A stretch of 64,000 bases of DNA from Mycolicibacterium mageritense (lineage in GTDB: Bacteria; Actinomycetota; Actinomycetes; Mycobacteriales; Mycobacteriaceae): contig NZ_AP022567.1 in NCBI RefSeq assembly GCF_010727475.1, forward strand, positions 868,001 through 932,000. Direction: 5' to 3'. The notes beneath the pieces are model-generated. The model was not told the DNA's origin and did no database searches. It worked only from the letters and a program-made list of their open reading frames with translations. This document shows positions 1 through 8,105 of this stretch, in pieces (the first letter of the stretch is position 1; each line of letters begins with the position of its first letter). A program made the translations under genes and the position numbers.

Positions 1-537
1 GTGGCCGCAGGTCTGGTTTTCGTGTTCTGGAACATCGCTTCCAACCCGCTGACAGCTCCGCTCACCGCGCTGCTGCCGGGGCTGCAGGCCCTGGCCGGGG
101 GTGGCTGGCTGTTCGCCGGTGTCCTCACCGCGCTGGTGATCCACAAGCCGGGCGCCGCGCTGTATGGCGAGGTGGTCGCGGCCACGGTCTCTGCGCTCGT
201 CGGCAACCAGTGGGGTGTGTTGACCATCGAGTCGGGCCTCGTGCAGGGCCTGGGCGCCGAGCTGGTCTTCGCGATCTTCTTGTACCGGCGGTGGAACCTT
301 CCGGTGGCCGCTCTTGCGGGCGCGGCAGCGGGCCTGGCGCTCGCGATCAACGACCTGATCCTGTGGTACCCGGGGTCGACGACGGCGTTCGCCGCGATCT
401 ACACGGTGTCGGCGATCGTCTCCGGCACGGTCATCGCCGGCGTGCTGTCGTGGTACGTGGTCAAGGCACTGGCGAAGACCGGTGCGTTGAGCCGGTTCGA
501 TTCGGGGAGAGCGGTTCCCAGCTCCGCACCGCAATGA
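1..537 (+). CDS. ECF transporter S component, YkoE-like (5' end cut by window)
   Basis: This is the substrate-binding membrane subunit of an energy-coupling-factor vitamin transporter, most like the YkoE (thiamine/hydroxymethylpyrimidine) family. About 178 residues are visible, almost all hydrophobic, in roughly five membrane segments, with small-residue-rich helices and a WYPGS loop near residue 120. Family members are about 190-220 residues, so the true start is probably upstream of the window and the GTG at base 1 is likely internal. The stop TGA (535-537) overlaps the next ATG as ATGA, so it is translationally coupled to the ATPase gene. The ligand is inferred from the YkoEDC order; a TPP riboswitch, if present, would lie outside the window. 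Confidence 0.85.
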   Translation: MAAGLVFVFWNIASNPLTAPLTALLPGLQALAGGGWLFAGVLTALVIHKPGAALYGEVVAATVSALVGNQWGVLTIESGLVQGLGAELVFAIFLYRRWNLPVAALAGAAAGLALAINDLILWYPGSTTAFAAIYTVSAIVSGTVIAGVLSWYVVKALAKTGALSRFDSGRAVPSSAPQ

Positions 538-1961
538 GCCCGGTGGGCGCCAGGGTCCGAGCGGAAGGCTGGGGCTGGCAACACGCCGGGCAAAGTCGTT
601 GGGCGGTACGCGATCTGGACCTTACGATCGCTCCCGGTGAGCGGGTACTGCTGCTGGGCGCGTCGGGATCGGGGAAATCGACACTGCTGCACGGCATGGC
701 CGGTCTGCTGGGCAGTTCTGACGAGGGCCACGAGTCAGGCCGAATCCTGGTCGACGACGCACGTCCGAGTGAGCAACGCCGACGCATCGGCATGGTGCTG
801 CAGGATCCCGACTCGCAGGTGATCCTGTCCCGCGTCGGCGACGACGTGGCATTCGGCATGGAGAACTTCGCTGTACCCCGCACGCAGATCTGGCCACGCG
901 TGCACGACGCGCTGCGCTCGGTGGGGCTGAATCTTCCTGTCCAGCAAGATACTTCCCAACTGTCGGGTGGACAGAAGCAGCGGCTGGCGCTCGCGGGCGT
1001 CCTCGCGATGAATCCGGGTCTGATCCTGCTCGACGAACCCACGGCCAACCTCGACCCGGCCGGCGTGATCGAGGTCCGTGACGCTGTCGCAGCCGCAGCA
1101 GAGCTGACGGGCGCCACCGTCGTCGTCGTCGAACATCGCACGGGCGTCTGGCTACCCGTCATCGATCGGGTCGTCGTGTTGGGCGCCGACGGCAGCGTCG
1201 TCGCGGACGGACCACCGGAATCCACGGTCCATGCCCAACACGACCACCTTGTGCACGCCGGGATCTGGGTTCCCGACACGCCTGTCCCCCAACTGGTTCG
1301 GCACCGGACCGCGACCGAGCCGTTGCTGACGGCCGAGAAGCTGGCCGTGGGGTACCGGTCGGCACCGCCCGTGCGTGAGGCGCTCGACTTCGAAATCGCT
1401 TCGGGCCGAGTCACTGCCGTCACCGGGCCCAACGGTTCGGGCAAGTCGACGCTTGCGCTCACGTTGGGTGGCCTGCTGCCACCCCGCGGCGGCACCCTCA
1501 CCGCGCTGCCGAACTTCGCCCCGTCCGCCAAGAACCGCGAACCGGCCCGGTGGCGATCCAAAGAACTACTCACCCGCATCGCGAGCGTGTTCCAGGATCC
1601 CGAACACCAGTTCCTCACGGGCTCGGTGCGCGACGAGATATCCCTCGGCGCACGGGCACTCAAACGCGATACCGCGCTCGGCGAGGACTTGTTGTCCAGG
1701 CTGCGGCTGGACCACCTCGCCGACCGCAACCCTTACACGTTGTCCGGTGGCGAGAAGCGGCGTCTGTCGGTAGCGACGGTCCTCATCACGCGGCCACGCG
1801 TCATCGTCCTCGACGAGCCGACCTTCGGGCAGGACCGCCGTACATGGGAGGAGCTGCTCCGGCTGCTCGCCGAGATTGCCGATGACGGCACCGCCGTCGT
1901 CGCGATCACCCACGACGCCGACTTCGTCGACGCCCTGGCCGACGAGCGGATCGAACTGTGA
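534..1961 (+). CDS. ECF transporter double ATPase, YkoD-like
   Basis: This 475-residue protein fuses two ABC ATPase domains, as in YkoD. Domain 1 has a Walker A GASGSGKST at residues 42-50, a signature LSGGQKQR near 143 and a Walker B LLLDEP near 165. Domain 2 has GPNGSGKST near 299, LSGGEKRR near 403 and IVLDEP near 425. It should energise uptake by the S and T components encoded either side. I place the start at the ATG that overlaps the preceding stop (ATGA); longer readings run through the S-component gene in another frame. The stop overlaps the next start as GTGA, so all three genes form one operon. Confidence 0.93.
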   Translation: MSPVGARVRAEGWGWQHAGQSRWAVRDLDLTIAPGERVLLLGASGSGKSTLLHGMAGLLGSSDEGHESGRILVDDARPSEQRRRIGMVLQDPDSQVILSRVGDDVAFGMENFAVPRTQIWPRVHDALRSVGLNLPVQQDTSQLSGGQKQRLALAGVLAMNPGLILLDEPTANLDPAGVIEVRDAVAAAAELTGATVVVVEHRTGVWLPVIDRVVVLGADGSVVADGPPESTVHAQHDHLVHAGIWVPDTPVPQLVRHRTATEPLLTAEKLAVGYRSAPPVREALDFEIASGRVTAVTGPNGSGKSTLALTLGGLLPPRGGTLTALPNFAPSAKNREPARWRSKELLTRIASVFQDPEHQFLTGSVRDEISLGARALKRDTALGEDLLSRLRLDHLADRNPYTLSGGEKRRLSVATVLITRPRVIVLDEPTFGQDRRTWEELLRLLAEIADDGTAVVAITHDADFVDALADERIEL

Positions 1962-2695
1962 ACCCCGTCGCCAAGCTGATCACGGCAGCCGTCATCGCGC
2001 TGGCGCTCGTCTTGAGCGTGGACTGGGTGTCGGCGCTGACGGCGCTGGTGCTGGAGATTCCACTGTTTCTGGCGCTCGGAGTTCGGCTGCGGCCGTTGGT
2101 GGTTCGCGGTGGACTGGTCACGGTCGCGGCGGCGTTGACCGCGCTGACCAACCTGCTCTACGGCGAGGTCCGCGGCACCGTGTACTGGCATTTCCTGCTG
2201 ATCAACGTCAGCGAAGGCTCGGTCCAACTCGCATTGGCGATGTTCCTGCGTGTCCTGGCGATCGCGCTGCCATCGGTGTTGCTCTTCGCCGACGTTCAGG
2301 CGACCGAGCTCGCCGACGGGCTGGGACAGGTGCTCCGGCTGCCCGCGCGCTTCGTGGTCGGAGCGCTGGCCGGTATGCGCCTCGTCGGCCTGCTCCACCA
2401 GGATTGGCAGTACCTCGGCTACGCGCGCCGTGCCCGCGGAGTCGCCGACCACGGGAGGCTACGCCGGTTTCTCGGCCAGGCCTTCGCACTGTTGGTGTTC
2501 GCGATCCGCCGGGGCACCAAGCTTGCGACTGCGATGGAAGCGCGCGGGTTCGGCGCCTACCCGACTCGCACCTGGGCGCGGCCGTCGACGTTCGGCGTGC
2601 GGGAATTCCTGCTCATTGCCGCTGGGTTCGCCATCGCAGGCGCTGCCATAGGTGTGTCGGTGGCGTTCGGGGCTTGGCAGTTCATCGGGCGGTAG
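1958..2695 (+). CDS. ECF transporter T component (CbiQ/YkoC family)
   Basis: This is the 245-residue transmembrane scaffold subunit of the ECF transporter. It has about five to six hydrophobic segments and carries the coupling motifs typical of CbiQ/EcfT proteins: ARRARG near residue 152 and EARGFGA near residue 190, which dock onto the two ATPase domains. It starts at a GTG overlapping the YkoD stop. Its last 14 nt overlap the convergent LysR gene. Confidence 0.9.
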   Translation: MNPVAKLITAAVIALALVLSVDWVSALTALVLEIPLFLALGVRLRPLVVRGGLVTVAAALTALTNLLYGEVRGTVYWHFLLINVSEGSVQLALAMFLRVLAIALPSVLLFADVQATELADGLGQVLRLPARFVVGALAGMRLVGLLHQDWQYLGYARRARGVADHGRLRRFLGQAFALLVFAIRRGTKLATAMEARGFGAYPTRTWARPSTFGVREFLLIAAGFAIAGAAIGVSVAFGAWQFIGR

Positions 2696-3578
2696 GGTTT
2701 TGGCGTTGCTGTGCGCCGGTCCGCGGCGTGGGCCCCAGCTGCGCGTGGGCAACCTCGACGAAATCGGCGACCAGCGGGTTCGGGTCGCCGTCGCGGCTCG
2801 CGACCATGACCCTGCTGGTGGGCATGCCCTCGACCGGCACCGTGGCCAGGTCGGCGCGCAGGGAACTGCGTCGGTCACCGGCAGGAAGGACCGCGATCGC
2901 CTGGCCACTCGCGATGAGTTCCAGCCTGTCCTCGAAACTTTCGACCTCCTGCGCAGCCGAATCCGGGTAGAGAGACCGCACCCCGCCGTGCGGGCAGATG
3001 AGCGAGTCGTCTCCCATGAAGTCGTCCGGCGACACCGACGACCGCGCGGCCAGGTGATGGTCGATCGGCACCACCAGCATGCGCGGCTCCTCGTATAGCA
3101 CCGAAACCCGGGCATCCGTGATGGACAGCGGATCCCGGCCGACGAGTACGTCGACCCGCCCCTCGGTGAAGGCCCGTTCTTCGTTGCATTCCAGATGGCG
3201 CGTGCCGATGTCGGCCTGCGGGTGGCGGCGGCGCAGTTCGCGGACGGCCGGGGTGATGACGAGATCCTCGACGTAGCCGATCACTAGCTTGCCGGTCGGC
3301 GTATAAGCGCGGGCGGTCAGCGCCGCCTGGCGAGCGGCCTGTAGTAGCGCGCGTGCCTGCGGCAGGAACGCCTCCCCGGCCTCGGTGAGCCGGCTCCCCT
3401 GCGGTGTACGGTCCAGCAGGCGCACGCCGAGGCGGTGTTCGAGGCGCTGAATCTGACGGCTCAGCGACGGTTGCGCCAGGTGCAGCTCGGCCGCCGCCCG
3501 GCCGAAGTTCAGGTGTTCGGCCACGACCGTGAAATACCGCACGAGCCGCAGCTCAAGGTCGACTCCGAGATCGTTCAT
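2682..3578 (-). CDS. LysR-family transcriptional regulator
   Basis: This 298-residue regulator has the LysR winged helix at residues 5-65 (RYFTVVAEHLNFGRAAAELH, then SLSRQIQRLE) followed by a periplasmic-binding-protein-like effector domain. I prefer the ATG at 3578; an in-frame TTG lies 12 nt upstream. It is divergent from a short-chain dehydrogenase gene (start 3683), and a T-N11-A palindrome lies between them, so it probably controls that gene and itself. The inducer cannot be read from the sequence. Its 3' end overlaps the ECF T-component gene by 14 nt on the opposite strand. Confidence 0.9.
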   Translation of the reverse strand: MNDLGVDLELRLVRYFTVVAEHLNFGRAAAELHLAQPSLSRQIQRLEHRLGVRLLDRTPQGSRLTEAGEAFLPQARALLQAARQAALTARAYTPTGKLVIGYVEDLVITPAVRELRRRHPQADIGTRHLECNEERAFTEGRVDVLVGRDPLSITDARVSVLYEEPRMLVVPIDHHLAARSSVSPDDFMGDDSLICPHGGVRSLYPDSAAQEVESFEDRLELIASGQAIAVLPAGDRRSSLRADLATVPVEGMPTSRVMVASRDGDPNPLVADFVEVAHAQLGPTPRTGAQQRQNPTAR

Positions 3579-3610
3579 CAGTGTGTTCAACTCGACTGAC
3601 CACCGGCGGT

Positions 3611-3625
3611 ATTCCGAATCGGCAT
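3611..3625. promoter_or_regulatory. LysR-type operator (T-N11-A palindrome)
   Basis: ATTCCGAATCGGCAT is an interrupted palindrome whose 7-bp arms match at 6 of 7 positions. It fits the LysR T-N11-A pattern and sits between the divergent lysR and SDR starts. Use by the adjacent regulator is inferred. Confidence 0.55.
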
Positions 3626-3682
3626 GACGAGGTGCAGAACAGGTCTTGGACAGCCAGGCCGGGCTGCCAAAGACTCGGAGGC

Positions 3683-4426
3683 ATGGGCAAATACGATGGC
3701 AAGAACGTGGTGATCACCGGCGGAAGCAGCGGGCTCGGGCTGGCGACGGCGCAGCTCCTGACGGACGAGGGCGCGCGCGTCATGATCACCGGACGCACCC
3801 CAGAAACACTTCAGGCGGCGGGCCGTCAGCTCGGCGACACGGCGATCACCGTCCGGAGTGACACCAGTTCACTCGATGACATCGACGCGCTCGCCGACCG
3901 GGTGAAGGCCGAATTCGCCACGGTCGACGCGCTGTTCGTCAACGCGGGCATCGGCAGTTATGACCCGTTCGACGCCGTGACCGAGCAGACCTACGACGAG
4001 GTCTTCGCGATCAACACCAAGGGCCCGTACTTCACGGTCCAGAAGCTCACCCCGCTGTTGGCCGAGGGCAGCGGCGTGGTGCTGACGACGTCGATCGCGA
4101 ATGTGCTGGCGTACGACGCGGTGAGTGTCTATTCGGCCAGCAAGGCGGCGCTGCGCTCGATGGCCCGCACACTCGCGCGTGAGCTGATGCCCCGCCAGAT
4201 CAGGGTCAACGCGGTCAGCCCCGGCCCGATCGACGTCGGCAAGCTCGAGAAGGAACTGCCTGCGGAGCGGGCGGCCAAGCTGAAAGCCGAGTTCGCCGCG
4301 AGCAATCCGATGAAGCGCTTCGGCCGTGCCGACGAATTCGCCAGGGCCGCAGTGTTCATGGCCTTCGACGCGACGTTCACGACCGGAGCCGAGCTGGCCG
4401 TCGACGGCGGCCACTCACAGCTGTGA
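3683..4426 (+). CDS. Short-chain dehydrogenase/reductase
   Basis: This is a 247-residue classical SDR, an NAD(P)-dependent oxidoreductase. It has the cofactor motif TGGSSGLG near residue 11, NAG near residue 86 and the catalytic YSASK near residue 150. The C-terminal TGAELAVDGG is also typical. A GGAGG lies immediately before the chosen ATG at 3683, closer than ideal; the reading frame is open further upstream but without homology to the family. It is divergent from LysR and is the likely regulatory target. The substrate is unknown. The end overlaps the small antisense gene at 4377-4589. Confidence 0.9.
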   Translation: MGKYDGKNVVITGGSSGLGLATAQLLTDEGARVMITGRTPETLQAAGRQLGDTAITVRSDTSSLDDIDALADRVKAEFATVDALFVNAGIGSYDPFDAVTEQTYDEVFAINTKGPYFTVQKLTPLLAEGSGVVLTTSIANVLAYDAVSVYSASKAALRSMARTLARELMPRQIRVNAVSPGPIDVGKLEKELPAERAAKLKAEFAASNPMKRFGRADEFARAAVFMAFDATFTTGAELAVDGGHSQL

Positions 4427-4589
4427 CACGGTCAGGTTCGCAGACCGGCCCCGAGTGCGCGTCGCGCTTGTGCCGGCACACCTCGCCGGCCGCGGCCACC
4501 GCCGCCGGATCGAAACCCGGCGGCACCGGGCCACCGGCCACCAACGCCCGCACCAGAGCCTCCTGACGCTGCGCCAACGTTTGCGTCAT
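4377..4589 (-). CDS. Small SCO6045-like protein, apparently truncated
   Basis: This 70-residue ORF begins with an ATG that overlaps the MNIO stop codon (ATGA). Its N-terminus (RQEALVRALVAGGPVPPGFD) resembles the start of the SCO6045-like domain found fused to or beside DUF692 proteins in actinomycetes. After about residue 42 (CRHKR) the similarity I recognise stops and the protein ends in an Arg-rich tail, so it looks truncated or degenerate. Its last 50 bp run antisense into the SDR gene. It is probably the third member of the MNIO operon. Whether the product is functional is uncertain. Confidence 0.5.
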   Translation of the reverse strand: MTQTLAQRQEALVRALVAGGPVPPGFDPAAVAAAGEVCRHKRDAHSGPVCEPDRVTAVSGRRRRPARLRS

Positions 4590-5452
4590 GCCCACACCTC
4601 CCGCGCCATAGGAGTGATCGGCTCGGCCCCCGCAGCCCGCGCGATCGCATCCAACTCGTCGAACAGTTCGCCAGCGGGCGGGAACCGGCCGTCCCGCTCC
4701 AGCATGAACGGCGTGTCGACCCGCTCCCGCAGTGCCGCAACGAGGTCCAGCACCTCCGGCGGCGTCGACGCGGTGTGGGTGTCGTGGTAGAAATCGTCCC
4801 CCTCGCGACCGCCCGCCACGTGACTGTAGGCCACCCGTTCCACCGGAAGCCGGGCCAACTCCCCGAACGGGTCGCGGCCCCGGTTGCGGGCATTGGCGTA
4901 CACGTTGGCCACGTCCAAAACCAGCAGCACCCCGGTGCGGTCCACTAACTCGGTGAGGAACTCCGACTCCGTGAGATCGGACTCCGGCCACTCGACGAAC
5001 GAGGCGATGTTCTCCACCGCGAGCGGCACGGCCAATTCGCTTCGCGTGCGGGCGATGTTGGCCGCCAACACGTCGAGAGCCTCCCGGGTGCGGGGCACCG
5101 GCAGCAGGTGCCCCGCCTCGATGCCACCCGCCCGGACGAAGGCGATGTGTTCGCTGACCACCGGCGCCTTCAACGCTGTGGCACAGGCCGCCAACCGCCG
5201 GATTCGCCTGGGCTGCACCGGTTCTGTGCCGCCCAATGAGAGCGCGACGCCGTGCGGAATCACCGGCACACCGCGTGCCACCAGCTCCGCCAGCGCCGGG
5301 TCGAGCCGGGCCCGACGACGGCGGATCGGAATCGACTCGGCGATCACCTCGCAGAAGCCGGGCCTCAGATCAGCTATCACTCCGGCGATCTCGCGGCGCC
5401 AGCCGATGCCGATATCGCCGAGCGCCGGCACGGTACGGCTTGCGGTGCTCAT
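4586..5452 (-). CDS. MNIO family enzyme (DUF692)
   Basis: This 288-residue TIM-barrel protein belongs to DUF692, now called MNIO (multinuclear non-heme iron-dependent oxidative enzymes). Known members modify cysteine or C-terminal residues of ribosomal peptides. Metal-ligand motifs are visible in order: PHGVALSLGG, SEHIAF, VENIASF, LDVANVYANA, YSHVAGG, then the HDTH cluster and MLERDG. I choose the ATG at 5452, which overlaps the TIGR04222 gene stop as ATGA; a longer frame upstream encodes an Arg-rich antisense-like stretch. The coupled upstream gene has a Cys/Gly tail, which is the obvious candidate substrate; that is inference. Confidence 0.88.
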   Translation of the reverse strand: MSTASRTVPALGDIGIGWRREIAGVIADLRPGFCEVIAESIPIRRRRARLDPALAELVARGVPVIPHGVALSLGGTEPVQPRRIRRLAACATALKAPVVSEHIAFVRAGGIEAGHLLPVPRTREALDVLAANIARTRSELAVPLAVENIASFVEWPESDLTESEFLTELVDRTGVLLVLDVANVYANARNRGRDPFGELARLPVERVAYSHVAGGREGDDFYHDTHTASTPPEVLDLVAALRERVDTPFMLERDGRFPPAGELFDELDAIARAAGAEPITPMAREVWA

Positions 5453-6363
5453 CCGCCGCACCCTCCACACCCGCCGCAGCCACCGCAACCGCCGCCTCCC
5501 CCACCACCTCCGTCGCCGCCGCCGCACGACGCACCGCAGCCGCCGCCGTCCGAACCACCCGAGGAATCTCCGGCCAGTTCTACCGCGCTCGAGTAGTCGG
5601 AGTCGAACGCCCACAATGCACCAGTGCCGAACAGCGCCACGGACATTGCCACCGCGGCCGGGCCGTAGGTGTCGAACGCCGGCTTCTTCGCCGGTTCGAG
5701 GTAGGCCAGCCGCTTCTGCTCAGCCGCCAGCAGCCGGCGTCCCGCCCGCGTCAGCCGATCCACGCCGAGCAGGTGCGGGAGGATGAGCGTTGCGAACAAC
5801 ACCGTCACGGTCAGCAGGACCATCAGTGACGCCGTGTATTCCGGGTGTTCGGACAATTGGGTCACCAGGTACACGATGTAGCCGATACCGAGCAGCATCA
5901 CCACGATCGACGGCGCCGTCCCCCAGCGCATGCGGGCCCGCTCGGCGTGCGTGCGCACCAGGCCCCGTTCGCTCAGCTGCTGCTCCAGATCCTCAAGGTC
6001 GTCCCTGGACGCGGCATACAAGCCCGGCACGGTGTGCTCAGGGTCGCTGCCGACCCGTTCGAGCACGCGCCCGGTGAACCGGTCGCTCTCCAGGCTGCGC
6101 ACCGCGCGGTCCACGCGCCTGTTCTGGGTGATCCGCCCTTCGGCGCGCAACGCGGCAAGCGCAGTCACCACCGGCGCGATGTCCGACCGCAGGAAAGCCA
6201 GTTCGGTAGCGCTGATCGGCTCCATCACCGCAGGTCGCCGAGGTGCTGTGGCGATGCGCCAGACCACGGCGAAGACCACTGTCGCGGCCAATGCGATCAG
6301 AATTCCATATCCTTCTTCGGTAATCGCCGTGGCGTACCTATCGATCAGCTTTTCGATCGACAT
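5449..6363 (-). CDS. TIGR04222-domain membrane protein with CGG-repeat tail
   Basis: This 304-residue membrane protein has a first membrane segment near residues 15-35, a cytoplasmic-looking charged region to about 145, two adjacent segments near 150-195 and a fourth near 235-255. The last 35 residues are almost only Gly and Cys: GGGCGASCGGG, a run of glycines, then CGGCGGCGGCGG, giving six cysteines of which four are spaced every third residue. The ATG at 6363 is chosen because AGGAGG (6372-6377) sits 8 nt before it and would overlap an upstream GTG. It is the first gene of a coupled three-gene operon with the MNIO enzyme. The tail is the plausible modification site. Confidence 0.8.
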   Translation of the reverse strand: MSIEKLIDRYATAITEEGYGILIALAATVVFAVVWRIATAPRRPAVMEPISATELAFLRSDIAPVVTALAALRAEGRITQNRRVDRAVRSLESDRFTGRVLERVGSDPEHTVPGLYAASRDDLEDLEQQLSERGLVRTHAERARMRWGTAPSIVVMLLGIGYIVYLVTQLSEHPEYTASLMVLLTVTVLFATLILPHLLGVDRLTRAGRRLLAAEQKRLAYLEPAKKPAFDTYGPAAVAMSVALFGTGALWAFDSDYSSAVELAGDSSGGSDGGGCGASCGGGDGGGGGGGGCGGCGGCGGCGG

Positions 6364-6699
6364 CACATTCACCTCCTGTGTTCGGGTCGAACCATCGTGC
6401 CCGGGCGTTTTCCGCTACCGGTCACAACTTTTCAGTCGCACTGCGCGTCTGAACCAGCAAGCGTGCAGTGTCGAAGACAGTGTTCGTTGAGGAGTTGATT
6501 GCTTTTGTCTGAGGAAATTTCGCGACGTTGGGCGGTCATCGGACAGCCGAAATGTGGTGATCCGGTCGCTGTGGCGAGCGTGTAGGCTTCCGCGGCGGTT
6601 TCTCACAGAACGCCACGACGAGCTGCACGCTCGTCACAGTGTTCTGGAGGGCACCCCTTCGCCTGCGCGGCACGCGAACCGGCTGGTAGACAGCTGGTT
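6364..6699. other. Intergenic region, no gene seen
   Basis: This gap of about 335 bases lies between the PE-PPE-domain gene and the TIGR04222 operon, both on the minus strand. It must hold the operon promoter, but I cannot pick a convincing -35/-10 pair. Apart from the ribosome binding site at 6372-6377 and a hairpin at 6617-6635 I see nothing in it. Confidence 0.5.
6617..6635 (-). terminator. Hairpin downstream of the PE-PPE-domain gene
   Basis: GACGAGC and GCTCGTC form a perfect 7-bp stem with a 5-nt loop, 65 nt past the stop of the gene that ends at 6700. There is no clear T tract, as is common in mycobacteria. Confidence 0.35.
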
Positions 6700-7884
6700 T
6701 CAGATCCCGCCGGTCACTCCGTCGCTGAGCTTCTTCGCCAACGCATCCACCCGCTCAGCCACGGATTTCACCAGCCCGGCCACGGGCCGCTTGGATCCCC
6801 GGGAGCGCTCGGAAGTCCGTGTCTTCGGGGAGAAGTCGAGGCTCGTGCGCACCAGCGGCCGGGCACCCTGCTGCACACCTGCCGTGAAGTCCCGCACGAA
6901 CGTCTCGGTCTCCTTGCGCGTGGGCACCAAGCGCGCCGGGACGTATTTGTCCGGGTTGGCCAAAGCGTCGTTGTCCGGATAACCGTAATCCACAGCGGCT
7001 TTCAGCGCAGGCTCGCTTGCGTCGGCGATCGTGTTGCCCACATCGCCGCCGTAGGTGCGCAGGGGCTGCAGGAGGGGCAGACCCTCGGTCCGGTAGCTGA
7101 TGTAGGTGGTGCTGTCGACTTTCTTGATGACGACGGTTTCACCGGTGTCGAGGTGAACCGTCGTCTCCTTGCCGTCGGCAATGTCGGTCTGGCAGGCGGC
7201 ATCGCACTCCGAGTCGGACAGGTCGAGTTCGCCGTCGTCAGTCACGGGCAGGTCGACGCTCGTCTGGTTGAGCCGATTGTCGAAGTAGGTGGCCAGAGAG
7301 TTGGCCATCGAAACGGGATTGAGCACGTACGCCGGGGTGTTGCCGTTGATGTCGTACTCATAGCCGACGTCGATCACGTCGACGCCCGGGTCGGTCGGCG
7401 TGGGGACGGGGTTGACCCCGATCAGCGCGAAAATCGGGTACCGCGTGCCGAATCCGCCGTTGGGCCGCGCCACATTGTTGTCGAGCAAATAGAGCTGCGG
7501 AGACGTCACCACCGGATCGCCGGTCAGCTTGTGATAGCTCAGCAGCGCACTGGCATTGGCGGCGCCCCAGCCCGATGCCAGCACCACGGTGTCGTCGTCA
7601 CCCTGATTGGCCTGGATGGCGCGGTAGATCCCGGCAGGCCCGGTGAAGAAGTTGGCGACGACCGTCGGATCCTGCTGGAAGCGCCCACCGTAGAAGTCGG
7701 CGACACCGTCGCCGCCGGGGTTGGTCGAGCTCGCGCCGATCACCAGTGCGGCCAGCCGCACACCCGCGACGGATTCCGGTTGCGTGGCGGCCACCGCTGC
7801 GACCGCGGGCACGGTGGCCAGTGCCACGCCGCCGGCCATCAAGGTTCTGATCTTGCGGGTCCGCGCAGCCCGGTGCCTCGCCAT
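6700..7884 (-). CDS. Secreted PE-PPE C-terminal-domain (serine hydrolase-like) protein
   Basis: This 394-residue protein opens with a basic, then hydrophobic signal-like segment (IRTLMAGGVALATVPAVAAVAA). A PE-PPE domain (alpha/beta-hydrolase-like) follows, recognised by ALVIGASSTNPGGDGVADFY and the GWGAANASAL nucleophile-elbow-like region. It lacks the PE or PPE N-terminal domain itself, as stand-alone versions do. Four cysteines cluster mid-protein (SECDAACQ). The ATG at 7884 is preceded by GGAAGG with good spacing; the longer frame to 8031 is not convincing. Substrate unknown; cell-envelope lipid or ester hydrolysis is possible. Confidence 0.75.
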   Translation of the reverse strand: MARHRAARTRKIRTLMAGGVALATVPAVAAVAATQPESVAGVRLAALVIGASSTNPGGDGVADFYGGRFQQDPTVVANFFTGPAGIYRAIQANQGDDDTVVLASGWGAANASALLSYHKLTGDPVVTSPQLYLLDNNVARPNGGFGTRYPIFALIGVNPVPTPTDPGVDVIDVGYEYDINGNTPAYVLNPVSMANSLATYFDNRLNQTSVDLPVTDDGELDLSDSECDAACQTDIADGKETTVHLDTGETVVIKKVDSTTYISYRTEGLPLLQPLRTYGGDVGNTIADASEPALKAAVDYGYPDNDALANPDKYVPARLVPTRKETETFVRDFTAGVQQGARPLVRTSLDFSPKTRTSERSRGSKRPVAGLVKSVAERVDALAKKLSDGVTGGI

Positions 7885-8105
7885 GCCCCACGCCTTCCAC
7901 CCGCACGATGATGAGCAGAAGGTACCGGACCACGGCCAGGCACGTATGTACACCGTGCGACCGACACCGGCGTTTGTTGCGCACGCAATGACTTCATCTC
8001 GAGGCCACATGTGCGTCACATCCACGGCCAAGGTCGCCGCGATTCAGTGGAGTGACGTCGCCGTACGCACCGAGCAGTCAGATCGTCCTCGTCCTCGACG
8101 CCGGC

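Noticed and set aside
5449..5560. Trinucleotide-like GCC/CCG tract as a microsatellite or CRISPR-like array
   Set aside because: It is the coding sequence of the Gly/Cys tail of the TIGR04222 protein, in frame and ending at the MNIO overlap; there are no spacers.
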